A DNA stretch of 64,000 nt from Streptomyces endophytica (GTDB taxonomy: Bacteria > Actinomycetota > Actinomycetes > Streptomycetales > Streptomycetaceae), in NCBI RefSeq assembly GCF_026153355.1, contig NZ_CP110636.1:2108001-2172000 (forward strand), in the 5' to 3' direction. Shown here piece after piece: positions 1-13,261 of the stretch. The notes beneath the pieces were generated by a model that saw only the letters and a list, made by a program, of their open reading frames with translations, did not search any database and had not been told where the DNA came from. The stretch's first letter is position 1. Each line of letters opens with the position of its first letter. Both the position numbers and the translations under genes were made by a program.

Positions 1-216
1 GCGCGAGGTCAGGGACAGCCGGCCGTCGCCGAGCACGTCCGCGGCATCGGCCAGCGCCATGGCCTGATGGGCCGTCAAATCGCCCGCGGGAATGCGTACT
101 CGGGCCAGCTGGCCGTCGGCGGCCGGATGCAGCCGCAGCGCTCCCGGGCAGGCGTCACCGCGGGCCCGCACGGGCGGCTCGGCCGGTCGGGGCCGTGGTG
201 AGGGGGAGGGCGGCAT
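1..216 (-). CDS. cobG: Precorrin-3B synthase CobG, N-terminal part (runs off window)
   Basis: The 72 visible residues start with a Pro/Arg-rich leader and then read VRARGDACPGALRLHPA and LARVRIPAGDLTAHQAMALAD. This is the conserved opening of CobG, a siroheme/4Fe-4S enzyme of the aerobic cobalamin pathway that converts precorrin-3A to precorrin-3B in the cytosol. The gene is divergent from cobN. An alternative ATG lies 12 bases upstream (position 228). The rest of the gene lies beyond base 1, so the cofactor-binding cysteines cannot be checked. The identification rests on N-terminal similarity plus cob context. Confidence 0.75.
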   Translation of the reverse strand, partial: MPPSPSPRPRPAEPPVRARGDACPGALRLHPAADGQLARVRIPAGDLTAHQAMALADAADVLGDGRLSLTSR

Positions 217-404
217 GGCGGCGAGCATACCTACGACCGTGCGCGCCCGATCCGGGGCGGATCCGGCCATGAATCGGACGAATCCGGCCACCGCGGCACG
301 GGTGATGGAGCCCCGCGTACCGGGCGTACCGAATCCCCTGCCCGCGGCCGCGCACCGCCCCCGTGAAGGCCCGCTTACCTCCGTCGCCCGCAGCCCTTAC
401 TATG

Positions 405-572
405 CAGGTCGGCGGGTCGGCTGACCCGTCGGACGCCAGCGACGGCGCCGGGCCCTCGGGCCCGAGGGAGGAAGCCCGGTGAGAATCCGGCGCGGTCCCG
501 CCACTGTGAACCCGGCCGGAGCCGGGTGAGTCAGGAACTCCCGCCGTCCTTACGACCACCCGGGGCGCGGAC
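405..572 (+). promoter_or_regulatory. Cobalamin (AdoCbl) riboswitch upstream of cobN
   Basis: The leader contains the hallmark blocks in order: an aggaagcccggtgagaatcc element near 470-488, the cgcggtcccgccactgtgaa core near 491-510, and the B12 box gagtcaggaactc at about 528-540. It ends about 25 bases before the cobN start and lies on the cobN strand. By family knowledge it would repress cobN when adenosylcobalamin is abundant. The outer boundaries are approximate. Confidence 0.9.
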
Positions 573-596
573 ACCCCGAGGAAGGCCAGCGCTCGC

Positions 597-4246
<3,650 letters not shown>

Positions 4247-4254
4247 TCCTCCCG

Positions 4255-4280
4255 GGTGCCCGGCCGACCGGCCGGGCACC
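4255..4280. terminator. Bidirectional hairpin between cobN and the DUF4097 gene
   Basis: An 11-bp perfect stem (ggtgcccggcc / ggccgggcacc) with a 4-base loop lies between the converging stop codons of cobN and the DUF4097 gene. It has no T-run, as is common in Streptomyces. Confidence 0.65.
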
Positions 4281-4307
4281 GGCACCTCACGCCTTACGCC
4301 TCGCGCG

Positions 4308-5074
4308 TCACGCCGCCTTCGCGGTGATGTCCCCGTTCGAGGTGCTCAGGATCAGCCGGTAGCGGCCCTCGGGGTCGTCGGCCAGGCCGATGTGCTTCGC
4401 GCCGTTGCTGGTGTCCGCAGCGATGTCGTAGCTGCCCTTCGGCATCCGTACGGTGACCGAGCCGTTGGAGGTCTTCGCCCGGACGTGCTGCGGCCGGGCC
4501 GGGGTCAGGTCGATCGCGCCGTTGGACGTCTCGGCGGAAATGTGCCCGCCGGCCAGGCCGCGTCCGGTGATCCGGCCGTTGCTGGTCCGCACGTCGACCG
4601 GGCCGGTGACGCCGTCGAGGTCGATGGCCCGGAACTCGTGGTCACCTTCACCGCGCCCACCTTGCTCAGGTTCACCGCCCCGTTCGAGGTCTCCCCGCTG
4701 ACCGGGATGCCGGCCGGAAGATCGAGCGTGTACGTCACCGAGCACTCGTCGCCGCAGCCGCCGAGCACCAGCACCCCGTCCTCGACCCGGTGCGTCGCCC
4801 CCTGGGGGCGGTCACCGTGGTACTCCACCGAGCGGTGCAGCGAGACCGCGGCGCCGTTCTTGCCGCCGCCCTCGCCGCCGCGCACCGTGACACCGCCCGA
4901 GTCACTGTCCAGGCGGACCGCCGTGATCCTCTTCGACACCACGGCGTCGTCCTCGAACGTCTCCCCGGGCAAAAGGCCGCAGGCAGCGATGCCGCACACC
5001 GCGACGACGGCCGCCGCGGCGGCCGCGAGGGTGCGGCGGGGGAGGCGGGTGCGGTGGTGGTGGCGGTGCGGCAT
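4308..5074 (-). CDS. DUF4097-type beta-strand repeat lipoprotein (frameshift)
   Basis: The predicted product of 255 residues begins with a basic stretch and a hydrophobic signal ending VVAVCGIAACG, which fits a lipoprotein or Sec signal. The body is a run of short strands ending in TSNG (ETSNGAV, RTSNGRI, ETSNGAI, KTSNGSV, DTSNGAK, STSNGDI), the typical pattern of DUF4097/adhesin-like beta-helical proteins. It is probably on the outer face of the membrane; no catalytic role is known. The frame shifts at ccc 4628-4630 (TTSSG in one frame, AIDLDGVTG in the next), repaired by one base. It is convergent with cobN. Confidence 0.75.
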
Positions 5075-5300
5075 GAAGTCCCCCGGTGCGAAAGGCAGTT
5101 GGTGGGTGGAAGCGGTCGAAAGAGGCGGGCCGCCGGACGACCGCGAAGAGAGAGGTTAAGGCGCCGGCGGGGGCGCGGACCATGGGGAAAACCCGAGGGT
5201 CGGGGTGCACATAGCTGCAGGTGCGACCCGCGGGCCCCGGTGCGAGGATTTTCGTGGGGGCGGTTCATGTGCTGCGTACGGGCGGATGAGGAGGCTTCCG

Positions 5301-5573
5301 GTGACTGCCACGAAGACATGGAACACCGAGATCAGCATCACCGAGACCGGCAGCGAGGTCCGGGCGGAGGCCAGGCTGCGCGGCAAGGAAGGCGGCCAGA
5401 TGGTCGGCCAGGGCTCGGCGCGGTGCAATCCCGCGGACGAGAACGTCCCGGCCATCGGAGACGAGTTGGCCGTGGCCCGGGCGATGTCGGACCTCAGCCA
5501 CCAGCTGCTGCAGCGGGCGGCGCACGACATCGAGGTGCACACGGCCCGGCCGGTGGAGCGGCTGCAGGCGTGA
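5301..5573 (+). CDS. DUF1876-type small protein
   Basis: This 90-residue protein starts at GTG 5301 behind a gatgaggagg ribosome site. The sequence has WNTEISITETGSEVRAEARL, then GQGSARCNPADENVPAIGDE and LAVARAMSDLSHQLL, the conserved plan of the actinobacterial DUF1876 family (small double-stranded-RNA-binding-like fold of unknown role). It has no signal peptide or membrane segment and is probably cytosolic. The following 275 bases to the next gene show nothing I recognise. Confidence 0.75.
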   Translation: MTATKTWNTEISITETGSEVRAEARLRGKEGGQMVGQGSARCNPADENVPAIGDELAVARAMSDLSHQLLQRAAHDIEVHTARPVERLQA

Positions 5574-5848
5574 GGAGTACGCGGGGCTGAGGCGCGGGGA
5601 AAGGACGGGGCCCGGGCGCGCACCGCGCGGTTCGGGCACACTGTGCTGCTCTGGCACGCTGTGCCGTCCGGTCTGGGGATCACGCTGCCCGATCAGATCG
5701 TGGCCGGGGCGGGCGGACGGCTCGCCTCGCCCGGTGCGCTCCTGCCAGCCGGTCGACTGGGCGAACAACACGGCCGGGGTGCTGGCCGGGGCCGTGGCGG
5801 CGTGGCCGGTCATCCGCCGCGCCACCCGCGGTGGCCCCCGCCGCGTGG

Positions 5849-7179
5849 CTAGCCGCCCATCAGCGCCGTGAAGTCCGGGCCGATGGTCAGCGTCACCGTG
5901 TCCGGTGTCGCGTCGGCGGCCTGGGTCGGCTTCAGGCCCGGGAGGCGGGCGGCCAGGATCTCGCCCTGCGCCTTGAGGGAGCCGGGGTAGGTGAGCGTGG
6001 TCTTGTCCGTCGCGGGGGCGTTGCCGGTGCCGATGACCGTGAAACCGAGCTGCCGCAGCTGCCCCGCCGCGGTGGCGGCCTGGCCGGGGGTGCCGGTGCC
6101 GTTGAGGACGCGTACCCGCACGGAGCGGGCGGTCATCGGGCTCTTGGCGGCCTCGGCGAACTTCGCCTTGCCGGCCGCGCCGATCTCGCGGTCGTGGGCG
6201 AGGTCGCTGAACAACTGCCCGGCCTGCGGGTACTGCCAGATCACATTGGCGTGGTCGGTGGGGACGTCGGCCTCGCGGTAGTAGTTGGGCACGGTCAGGA
6301 AGGTGAGGCGGTCGGAGGGGATGTCCTTGACCGTCGAGGCCAGGTCGTAGAGCTGCTTGAGGCCGGCCAGCTCGTTGTCGGTGGTGAGGGACTTGGTCGC
6401 CGAGTCCAGGAAGCCGTAGAGGTCGCCCGGGCTGGTCAGCTTGGACTGCGCCTTCGCGGCCAGCGCCTTCATGAACTCCTGCTGACGGCCGATCCGCCCG
6501 AGGTCGGAGCCGTCGCCGACGCTGTAGCGGGTGCGGACGTAGCCGAGCGCCTTCTCGTCCTGGACGTTCTGGCAGCCGGCGTCCATGTCCAGGTGGGCCT
6601 TCTTGTCGTGGATGGCGTGCTTGGGGCAGACCTCGATGCCGCCGAGCGCGTTGACCATCCCCTTGAAGCCCTGGAAGTCGATCGAGGTGAAGTGGTCGAT
6701 CCGCAGGCCGGTGTTCTTCTCGACGGTCTTGATGGTGCAGGCCGCGGCCTTGGTGACGCTGCCGCCGTCACCGCCGATCGAGAATGCCTCGTTGATCTTG
6801 AAGTGGTGCGGGGACGACTTCGAGCCGTTGCTGCGGCTGCAGGCGGGGATCTGCACCCACGAGTCACGGGGGAACGACACCGCGGTGGCCCACTTATGGT
6901 TGGCCGCGATGTGCAGCACATCAGGGTGTCCGACTGCATGGTGGTCAGGCCCTTGCCGTATTTGGCGTTGGCGCCGGCCCGGCTGTCGGACCCGACGACC
7001 AGGATGTTCTTGGAGCCGGGGCTGAGGTTGACCGGCCGCTTGCCGTCGACGCCGATGTCCACGCCGTGGATGTTGCTGTCCAGGTGCTGGTAGACCCACG
7101 CCCCGACCCCGGCGGTGCCGAGCACCAGGACGCCGAGCACCCCGCCGGTCCAGGCCACGATCCGGCCGCGTCGGGTCAT
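5849..7179 (-). CDS. LytR-CpsA-Psr (LCP) family glycopolymer transferase with LytR_C domain (frameshift)
   Basis: The product of 443 residues has one N-terminal membrane anchor (residues about 8-30, IVAWTGGVLGVLVLGTAGVG), an LCP domain (ILVVGSDSRAG, AVSFPRDSWVQIP, YVRTRYSVGDGSDLGRIGRQ) and a C-terminal LytR_C domain (VRVRVLNGTGTPGQA). LCP enzymes attach teichoic acid or similar polymers to peptidoglycan on the outer face of the membrane. The ATG at 7179 has an aggaggga ribosome site. The frame breaks near 6917-6919 between SDTLM and VLHIAANHK; one missing C on the plus strand explains it. Confidence 0.88.
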
Positions 7180-7631
7180 CCGGACCTTCCCTCCTGACGC
7201 GCTCCGCCGGCCCGACGGCTTCGCCCGGTTCGCCCTGCGGGAGCCGCCGGAGCGGCGTCCGGGCCCGTCGGGTGAGGCGTGGGGCGTGGCGTCGGTGGTC
7301 GCGTCGTCGTCCCAGGGGCCGTCTGCTGGTGCGGCTGCCTGTCATGCACGCGGATGGCCCTTCTGGCTCTTCTGATCGCGCCGGACCCGCCGGGGAAGCC
7401 GTTCCTGCCGGAAAGGCCGTTCCTGCCGGTCCTGCTGCTGGTTCTGCTGGTCGGGGGTGGTGCTGGTCGAACTGCTCGTGCCGGGCGCACTCGGTACGAG
7501 GAGTGCGCCGGTCTGCTGAAGCAGATGGTTCGGGCGCCCCGAAGGTTGCACGGGACGCCAAAGTCGCGGGCAAGGGCGGCCGGCAGGGTGACGGCGGCAC
7601 CGGCCGGACGGGCCGGTGCGGAGGCGGTGGG
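7180..7631. other. Gene-free stretch upstream of the LCP gene
   Basis: No reading frame here has convincing protein-like sequence. A short tandem duplication of gccgttcctgccgga sits at about 7398-7432. The region presumably carries the LCP promoter and the 3' flank of the next small gene, but no clear promoter box was found. Confidence 0.4.
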
Positions 7632-7879
7632 TCAGATGCCCGCGCTGGGCAACAGCCGGACGGATTCCGGGTCGTAGTGGAACCAGCGGGGGCCGTCGCC
7701 GCCGGGCAGCGTACGCAGCCGGCACCACACCTCGCCCGCGGCGTCCGTCCACCAGCCGCTGATCCGGCCCAAGACCCAGGTGTCGTCCGGTATTGGACCT
7801 CCACCGGCTGGTAGACCCACCGCACCTCCGCCTCTGGAGGCGGGCAGTCCCGGCTCAGGAGTCCGCACCTCGTCGCCAT
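7632..7879 (-). CDS. Small conserved Streptomyces protein, WVYxPVEV / GxWW type (frameshift)
   Basis: About 82 residues. It starts at ATG 7879 behind ggaggggg. It reads PPPEAEVRWVYQPVEVQ, then after a one-base frame break at 7789-7790 DDTWVLGRISGWWTDAAGEV and ends RWFHYDPESVRLLPSAGI. The spacing of aromatic residues is like small Streptomyces hypotheticals that recur next to cell-envelope genes; no function is known to me. Restoring one C gives a whole number of codons. Confidence 0.55.
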
Positions 7880-8108
7880 CTCCCCCTCCGGACACGCCCG
7901 TTGCGCATGTGTGCGGGCAACTGTACCGGCAAGTTCTACATGCGTGTAGAAGGACGCCGATGAGGGGGAACGGGAGCGGAGCCGGATCAGATCCGAACAG
8001 TGTGCCCGCCGTGCGGACCCGCCGCCCCCGGAACGGCACAACGGACCCCGGCGGCTCGCCGCCGGACTCCGGTCGCTCGGGGCGTCGTCCCCCGGAGCGG
8101 GTCTTCCC

Positions 8109-9055
8109 TCAGAGCGGTGTCGCCGCCTTCAGGACGAGGAACAGCGCCACCGCCGCGTTGAGCGCGGAGAGCGCGGAGGCCGCGGTGCCCGCGGCCGCCA
8201 CCAGCGCGGCGAGGCCGGCCCGGGTCAGCGCCGGGGGCCAGTGCCGGGCCGGCGGCACGGGACCGAGCAGCGCGGCCACCCGGCGCGGCACCGGGCCCGG
8301 TTCGGCGGCCGCGAAGTGCGCCAGCCCCGGAGCCGGCGCGGCGCGGGTGACCAGCGCCGCCTTGCCCCGCCCGGGCGGTCAGCCGCCGGTCGCCGACCTC
8401 CCGCGCGGCCTCCTCGTCCGCCCAGCGCTCGGCGGCGAAGGCGACCGCGGAACGCAGCGGCAGCAGCAGCGGGTTGACGCAGCCGGCGAGGCGCACGGCG
8501 AGCAGGTAGCGGTGGTGCCGGCAGGCGAGGTGGGCGCGCTCGTGCGCGAACAGGGCGCGCCGCTCGTCCTCGTCCAGGCTGCGCAGCATGCCCCGGGAGA
8601 CCGCGATCCGGCCGGGGCGGCCGGCGGTGCCGGGCACGGCATAGGCGTACGGCTCGTCGTCGGGCAGCACCGCCGGGTCGGCGCCGGCCGGCAGCCCGTC
8701 CAGCGCGCGGTGCGTACGGTCCCGGATCCGCCGGTGCCGCAGCAGCGCGGTCCCGCAGCCGGCGAGCGCGGCGGCCAGCAGCGGGATCGCGGCGGCGCCG
8801 GCGACCTCGGCGTACGGGACGGCGGCCCGCACCTCGGGGTCCGACCAGCCGTCGGGCAGTGGGTTGCCGGGCAGCTGGGCCGTGCCGACGACCATCAGCA
8901 GCCCCAGGCAGAGCGTGCTGCACAGCCCGAGGACGGCGGCGAGCAGGGTCAGCAGCCGGGTGCCGGCGCGCGGGTGGAGGTGCTGTTTCCGCGAGCCGGG
9001 CGATCGGCAGCGCGGTGAGCGGCAGGACCAGCGGCAGGAACACGAAGACGCCCAC
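8109..9055 (-). CDS. M56-family membrane metallopeptidase, BlaR1/MecR1-like (two frameshifts)
   Basis: About 314 residues with several hydrophobic segments (VFVFLPLVLPLTALPIARLA, LLTLLAAVLGLC, AAAIPLLAAALAGCG) and the zinc-protease motif HERAH in LFAHERAHLACRHH. It starts with GTG 9055, three bases after the stop of the BlaI-type repressor gene, so the two form an operon. By analogy with BlaR1-BlaI it would be a membrane sensor protease acting on that repressor, but it lacks an obvious penicillin-binding domain. Two frame breaks (8986-8988 ttt and 8365-8368 cccc) both look like one extra base. Confidence 0.82.
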
Positions 9056-9058
9056 CGG

Positions 9059-9529
9059 TCAGGCTCCGCGGGCTTCGTCCGGGTGGGCGGTCCCCTGCGG
9101 AATGTCCGTCCCGTCCGCGCCGGAGGCGTCGTCCGCGGCGCGGTCGAGGAGGGTGCGCAGCAATTGCTCGTCGTGGGGCGAGAGGGCGGAGACGAAGCTG
9201 GTGAGGACCGCGTCCCGGTCCGGTTCGCCGTCCAGGACCCGGCGCATCCGCAGCGCGGCGAGCCCGGCCTCGTCGGCGGCCGGGGTCCACACGTAGGCGC
9301 GGCCGGAGCGTTCACGGGAGACGGCCTGCTTGGCGTGCAGCCGCGACAGGATGGTCATCACGGTCGTGTACGCGAGGTCGCCGCCGAGCCGTTCCTGGAC
9401 CCAGGCGGCGGTGACCGGCCCGGGCGCGTGGTGCAGCGCGGCCAGCACCTGGGACTCCAGCTGGCCCTGCCCGCGCCGGCGGCCGGTTCCCCCGGCGTCC
9501 GGCGCCGTCCCGAAGGGCTTCTGGCCCAT
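9059..9529 (-). CDS. BlaI/MecI/CopY-family transcriptional repressor
   Basis: 156 residues starting at ATG 9529 behind gggaggcga. The winged-helix region reads LESQVLAALHHAPGPVTAAWVQ and LAYTTVMTILSRLHAKQAV, typical of the BlaI family, followed by a dimerisation tail. It is first in a two-gene operon with the M56 protease. Such repressors are usually autoregulatory; no clear TACA-N-TGTA dyad was found upstream. Confidence 0.88.
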   Translation of the reverse strand: MGQKPFGTAPDAGGTGRRRGQGQLESQVLAALHHAPGPVTAAWVQERLGGDLAYTTVMTILSRLHAKQAVSRERSGRAYVWTPAADEAGLAALRMRRVLDGEPDRDAVLTSFVSALSPHDEQLLRTLLDRAADDASGADGTDIPQGTAHPDEARGA

Positions 9530-9929
9530 GCCGTCGCCTCCCATCGCGCGGGGTGTCCCGCCGGCCGGGACGACGGGCATCTTAGACGCCGGCACCCGTC
9601 GGCGCCTGAGCGGCGGAGCCGGGCCCGGAGAGGTCCGGGAGGGCGGCGGGGGAGGTCCGGCGCCCGCCTGCCCCGAGGTCCCTCGCGAGGTCGCGCCCCC
9701 CGGCCCGGAGATCGCCCTCCTCCGGGCCGATTACCGAGCGCACAGGGCCTTTCACCTGCTACGGAGGGATGCGCCGGGCCCGTGCGGGGTACCGTAAAAG
9801 CACCAAGGGACTCGGGGACCCACAACACCGGGCGCACCAGGATCGGCCGCGATCCACCGACCGTCTGCCGCGCACAGACCGTCCGCCGTCCACCGATCTG
9901 CCGCGGTTCGCCCGAGTGAGGTGAGCACC
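9530..9929. other. Divergent promoter region, no gene seen
   Basis: This gap separates the BlaI operon from the rightward small-membrane-protein operon. It holds promoters for both directions by inference. Short repeats of ccgtctgccg / ccgtccgccg lie near 9860-9900. No protein-like frame was found. Confidence 0.4.
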
Positions 9930-10168
9930 ATGCAGACTCTGTTGACCGTGGTCGTACTGCTGGCGCTGATCGCGCTGGGGCGCTGTTCCTCGCCCGGCTG
10001 AATGCCCAGCAGACCGGACGGATGGCCACCCACCGGTACGCGGACTGGAAGCAGTCGATGCGGCAGCGGATCCGCAGGCACCCGCGCGACGCCGCCCACC
10101 CGGGCCCCCTGGCCGGCCCACCGCCCCCCACCCCACCGCCCTCCGGCAAGACGGGCGGCGACCTGTGA
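9930..10168 (+). CDS. Small single-pass membrane protein (frameshift)
   Basis: 79 residues after repair, starting at ATG 9930 behind gaggtgag. The N-terminus MQTLLTVVVLLALIALG is one membrane helix. After a frame break in the gggg at 9977-9980 it continues ALFLARLNAQQTGRMATHRY and ends in a Pro-rich tail. The stop overlaps the GTG of the next gene by four bases (GTGA). Function unknown. Confidence 0.55.
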
Positions 10169-10581
10169 CGACCGCCGGGCAGCACCACGCCCCGCCGCCC
10201 GTCGCCCGGGTCGCCATCGCCCCGCACAGCGAGACGGTCCGGCGCATCGACGGGATCTGGTGGCCGCATGCGACCGATCTGCTGGCCGAACTCCCCGCGC
10301 TGCTGATGGCGTTGCCCTTCGACTGGCCGCGGATCACCCACGCCACCGTGAACGGCGACGCCTGGCCCGCCCTGCCGGCCCGGATCATCGTCGACGGCCA
10401 CGTCGTCCGCCTGCGCCGGACCAGCGGCCACCACGGGCCGGACACCCTCTGCCTGGTCTCCACCGGCAACGGCCGCTGGGACCTGCAGATCATCCCGCCC
10501 GCCACCCCCGAGCCCGAGGCCGTCCGCATGATGGCGGAGATGGCCCGCACGGGAACGCCGCACCCGGTCACCCCGGCCTGA
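10165..10581 (+). CDS. DUF5994-type protein
   Basis: 138 residues, GTG start overlapping the previous stop. Conserved blocks are RIDGIWWPHATDLLAELPAL, FDWPRITHATVNGDAWP and RWDLQIIPPATPEPEA, matching the DUF5994 family of actinobacteria. Cytosolic, no signal; role unknown. It is translationally coupled to the small membrane protein gene. Confidence 0.72.
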   Translation: MTTAGQHHAPPPVARVAIAPHSETVRRIDGIWWPHATDLLAELPALLMALPFDWPRITHATVNGDAWPALPARIIVDGHVVRLRRTSGHHGPDTLCLVSTGNGRWDLQIIPPATPEPEAVRMMAEMARTGTPHPVTPA

Positions 10582-10902
10582 AGCCTGAATCCCGGGCTGA
10601 ATCCCGGCTCCCTCCTGGCCTGCGGGCTCCCCGCCCCGGCCTGCCCGCGACCCGCCATAACCCGGGAATCCGTGGCGCGCACCCGCGGTGGCTACTGCGT
10701 ACGGGTGGTGTTCATCGGAAGAACGCCGACCCGGGGGCGTCGGTCCGTGAATCCTCCCATTGCGTACTCATCATAAGAAAACGCAACAGAAGCGGCGCAA
10801 CGTAAGCGATGCGAGCGGAACGCGGCAACTGAGGCAGTGCAACCGAAGTACAGAGGGAAGCAAGCGGATCTCTCGGGAGATCCTGATCGGAAGTGAGGAG
10901 CC
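10582..10902. other. Intergenic region with A-rich promoter zone and a small hairpin
   Basis: The region is less GC-rich near 10755-10800 (catcataagaaaacgcaac), probably promoter DNA for the next gene. A palindrome ggatctc-tcgg-gagatcc lies at about 10866-10883, just before the ribosome site. Repeated gcaac/cggaac words surround it. No gene seen. Confidence 0.4.
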
Positions 10903-11460
10903 ATGGCTGCGAACAAGGTCATGACGTTCTGGGCGATGTGCCTTGCCGTGCTCGGCAAGCTGCTGGCATCGCTGGGTGTCTCCGCGCCGGCGTCGGCGGC
11001 GCGCCGGGAGGCCGCGCTCTACGAGCGGACGCTGGGCGACGCGGACGCGGGCACCGAGCCGCGGGGCGCGGCCGGCCCGGACGGGGACACCCCGCCACCA
11101 GGGACACCCGTCGCGGCGGCACCCGCTGCCCCGGCACCCGCGGCAAAGACGCCCGCTCTGGAGACACCGGTCGTCGAGGGGCCCACGGTGCCGGCTCCGC
11201 GCACGGTGACGCGGTACGGCCAGGCCGCGCCCGCCCGGCCGATGCTCGCCCGGCCCGAGCTGCCGCCCACCATCAAGCAGCGCATCCACGCCGAGGCGCA
11301 CGGGGCCTCGCCCGGTCTGCGCAGCCGCTGCATCCGTGGCACCGAGCCGCTGTCCACCGCCTCCGCCGGGGCCGCCCCGCAGACCGCCGGCAGCGTGAAC
11401 CCGCGTCCCGCGGCCATCCCGGCCGCCCGTCGCCGTGCGCACCCCGCCCGTACGGTCTGA
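10903..11460 (+). CDS. DUF6344-like protein with N-terminal hydrophobic segment
   Basis: 185 residues, ATG 10903 behind gtgaggagcc. The N-terminus MAANKVMTFWAMCLAVLGKL followed by LASLGVSAPASA looks like a membrane or secretion signal. The remainder is low-complexity Ala/Pro/Arg. I place it with DUF6344-type Streptomyces proteins from the N-terminal pattern only; the function is unknown. Confidence 0.55.
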   Translation: MAANKVMTFWAMCLAVLGKLLASLGVSAPASAARREAALYERTLGDADAGTEPRGAAGPDGDTPPPGTPVAAAPAAPAPAAKTPALETPVVEGPTVPAPRTVTRYGQAAPARPMLARPELPPTIKQRIHAEAHGASPGLRSRCIRGTEPLSTASAGAAPQTAGSVNPRPAAIPAARRRAHPARTV

Positions 11461-11550
11461 GCCGGGCAGCGGCAGTTCCGCGCGAGCATTTCCACCGGCC
11501 AGGCCCGCCGGCCCTGACACAGGCGGGACGGCGCGTGACAGCTCCGCGCC

Positions 11551-11647
11551 GACGAGACGCGACGCAGACCGACGACGAGACGCAGGCAAGGCGAGACGCA
11601 GACAAGACGAGACGCAGACGAGACGCGGGTACGGCGAGACGCAGACC
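11551..11647. repeat. Degenerate gagacgcag repeats
   Basis: The word gacgagacgcag or its shortened form recurs about six times in under 100 bases. It lies just beyond the DUF6344-like stop, between convergent genes, and is not visibly coding. Confidence 0.6.
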
Positions 11648-11677
11648 CCTCGCCCTCGCACGACGTGAAGCGCACCA

Positions 11678-11722
11678 TCCCCAGCGGAATCCCTAGTGGA
11701 ATCCCCAGCTGAATCCCTAGCT
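11678..11722. repeat. Short tandem repeat (ggaatcccta type) before the ligase gene end
   Basis: Three 12-13 bp units of the form (g)gaatccctag(c)t lie in tandem between the convergent stops of the DUF6344-like gene and the AMP ligase gene, preceded by a related ccatccccagc. Confidence 0.6.
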
Positions 11723-11756
11723 CAACAACACCCAAAGACTTGAGAGTTCCTCCCCT

Positions 11757-13261
11757 TCAGGACCCCAACCCCAGCTGAGCACGCAACGCGCGCGCGTCCG
11801 GCTTTCCGTTGGCGGTGAGGGGGAAGTGGTCGACGACATGGACCACGTTGGGCTGTTCGTACTCCGCGAGGTGCTCGGCCAGGCGCCGGCGCCAGGTGAG
11901 CGGAGCATCGCCCTCCGGGTCCGCGACGACGAAGTGCAGTGCGCTGCCGCGGCGTTGGTCTTCCACCGCCAGGACCTTGACCGGGCGGCCGCAGGCCTCG
12001 GCACGGCGCTCCAGGCTCTCGGGATAGAGCGTGAAGCCCAGCCGGTGCACGGCCTGATTGCGGCCCACCACCCGCACCGTGCCGTCGGCGTCGACGCTGC
12101 CGAGATCGGCCGTCGGGTACCAGGCGTCCTGGTCGACGGGACGGAGCGAGCCGTCCTCGCGCAGGTAGCCGGCCATCAGCCCGGGCGAGCGCACCTCGAT
12201 GCCGCCGAGTTCGCCGGGCGCGGCAACGGTGCCGTCCGGGCGCAGCACGCGCAGCCGTACGCCGGGCAGGGGGCGCCCGCAGCCGTGCGGTGAGTCCGGC
12301 GTGGCCAGTGCGACGTTGCCGAGTTCCGTCAGGCCGTAGCCGTCCAGCAACGGGCGGCCCATCGTCGTGCGGAAGGACTCGGCCAGGGGGCCGGCAGGGG
12401 CGCGCCGCCCACGCCCCAGACGCGGACGCCGGCGAGACCGGCGCGTACTTCCGGGCGGCGGCGGACGACGCCGAGCAGCGAGTGGTAGGTGGACGGTGCG
12501 GCGTCCACGGCGGTGGCGCCGTGCGCGGCGGCCTGGCCGACCGCCGCGTCGAGCCGCTGGTAGGGGGTGACCAGCAGGGTGCAACGGGTCAGCCACCACA
12601 GCAGGATGACGGAGAGCCCGTACTGGTGCGAGAAGGGCAGCAGCGGTGCGAGGACGTCGTCCGCGCGGTAGCCCATGGCCCGGATGGTGCGCAGCGAGTT
12701 GTCGAGGACGGCGTGACCGGGTTTGACGATGCCCTTGGGGCGTCCCGTGGTGCCCGAGGACCACAGGACCAGCGCGTCGGACCGGCGGAACCAGGCGTCG
12801 AGGGGGTCGGCCTCGGCGGCCAAAGGCGCTGGTGAGGATGTGGATGCGGAGGGGGGAACGGGGGTGAGGTGCGGATAGTGGACGATGCGGTGGTCGGGGA
12901 CGCCGGGGAAGCCGGTGGTGGGGTCCGCGGCGGTGACGAGCCAGCGGACCCGGGCCTGGCGGGCGGCCGCGGCGGCGTCACCGGCGGAGAGCCGGTGGTC
13001 GAGCGGGACGAGTGAGGTGTCCAGCCGCATCAGGGCCAGCAGCGTCACGACGTAGTCGATGCTGTTGTCGCCCTGGACCAGGACCCGGTCGCCGGCGCGG
13101 ATGCCGAGCCCGTGCAGGGCCCGCGCGGTGGCCGCCAGCCGGCGGCCGAGCGCCGGTCCGTCGAGGGCGCCGGTGGCGTCGGGCGGGGTGCCGCCGCGCG
13201 GGGTCGCGGTGCCGTCGACGAGCCGGGCGGCGGCGACCGGAGGGGCGATGGTGTCGGTCAT
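11757..13261 (-). CDS. Acyl-AMP/acyl-CoA ligase (ANL superfamily) of the cluster (frameshift)
   Basis: 501 residues after repair. It carries the adenylation motifs VLWSSGTTGRPKGIVKPGH (P-loop), LLDGYGLTELGNVAL (A5) and HFPLTANGKPDARALR (A10 lysine). It would activate a carboxylic acid with ATP and load it on CoA or on the nearby ACP. It is last in the operon ER-dehydratase-ligase, overlapping the dehydratase by ATGA. The frame breaks in ggggg 12386-12390 (GGAPLPAP in one frame, LAESFRTTMGRPLLDGYG in the other). Substrate cannot be read; the context suggests a fatty or branched acid. Confidence 0.85.

Noticed and set aside
5831..7093. A 420-codon frame on the plus strand opposite the LCP gene
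   Set aside because: The minus strand has clear LCP and LytR_C motifs; the plus frame is a shadow.
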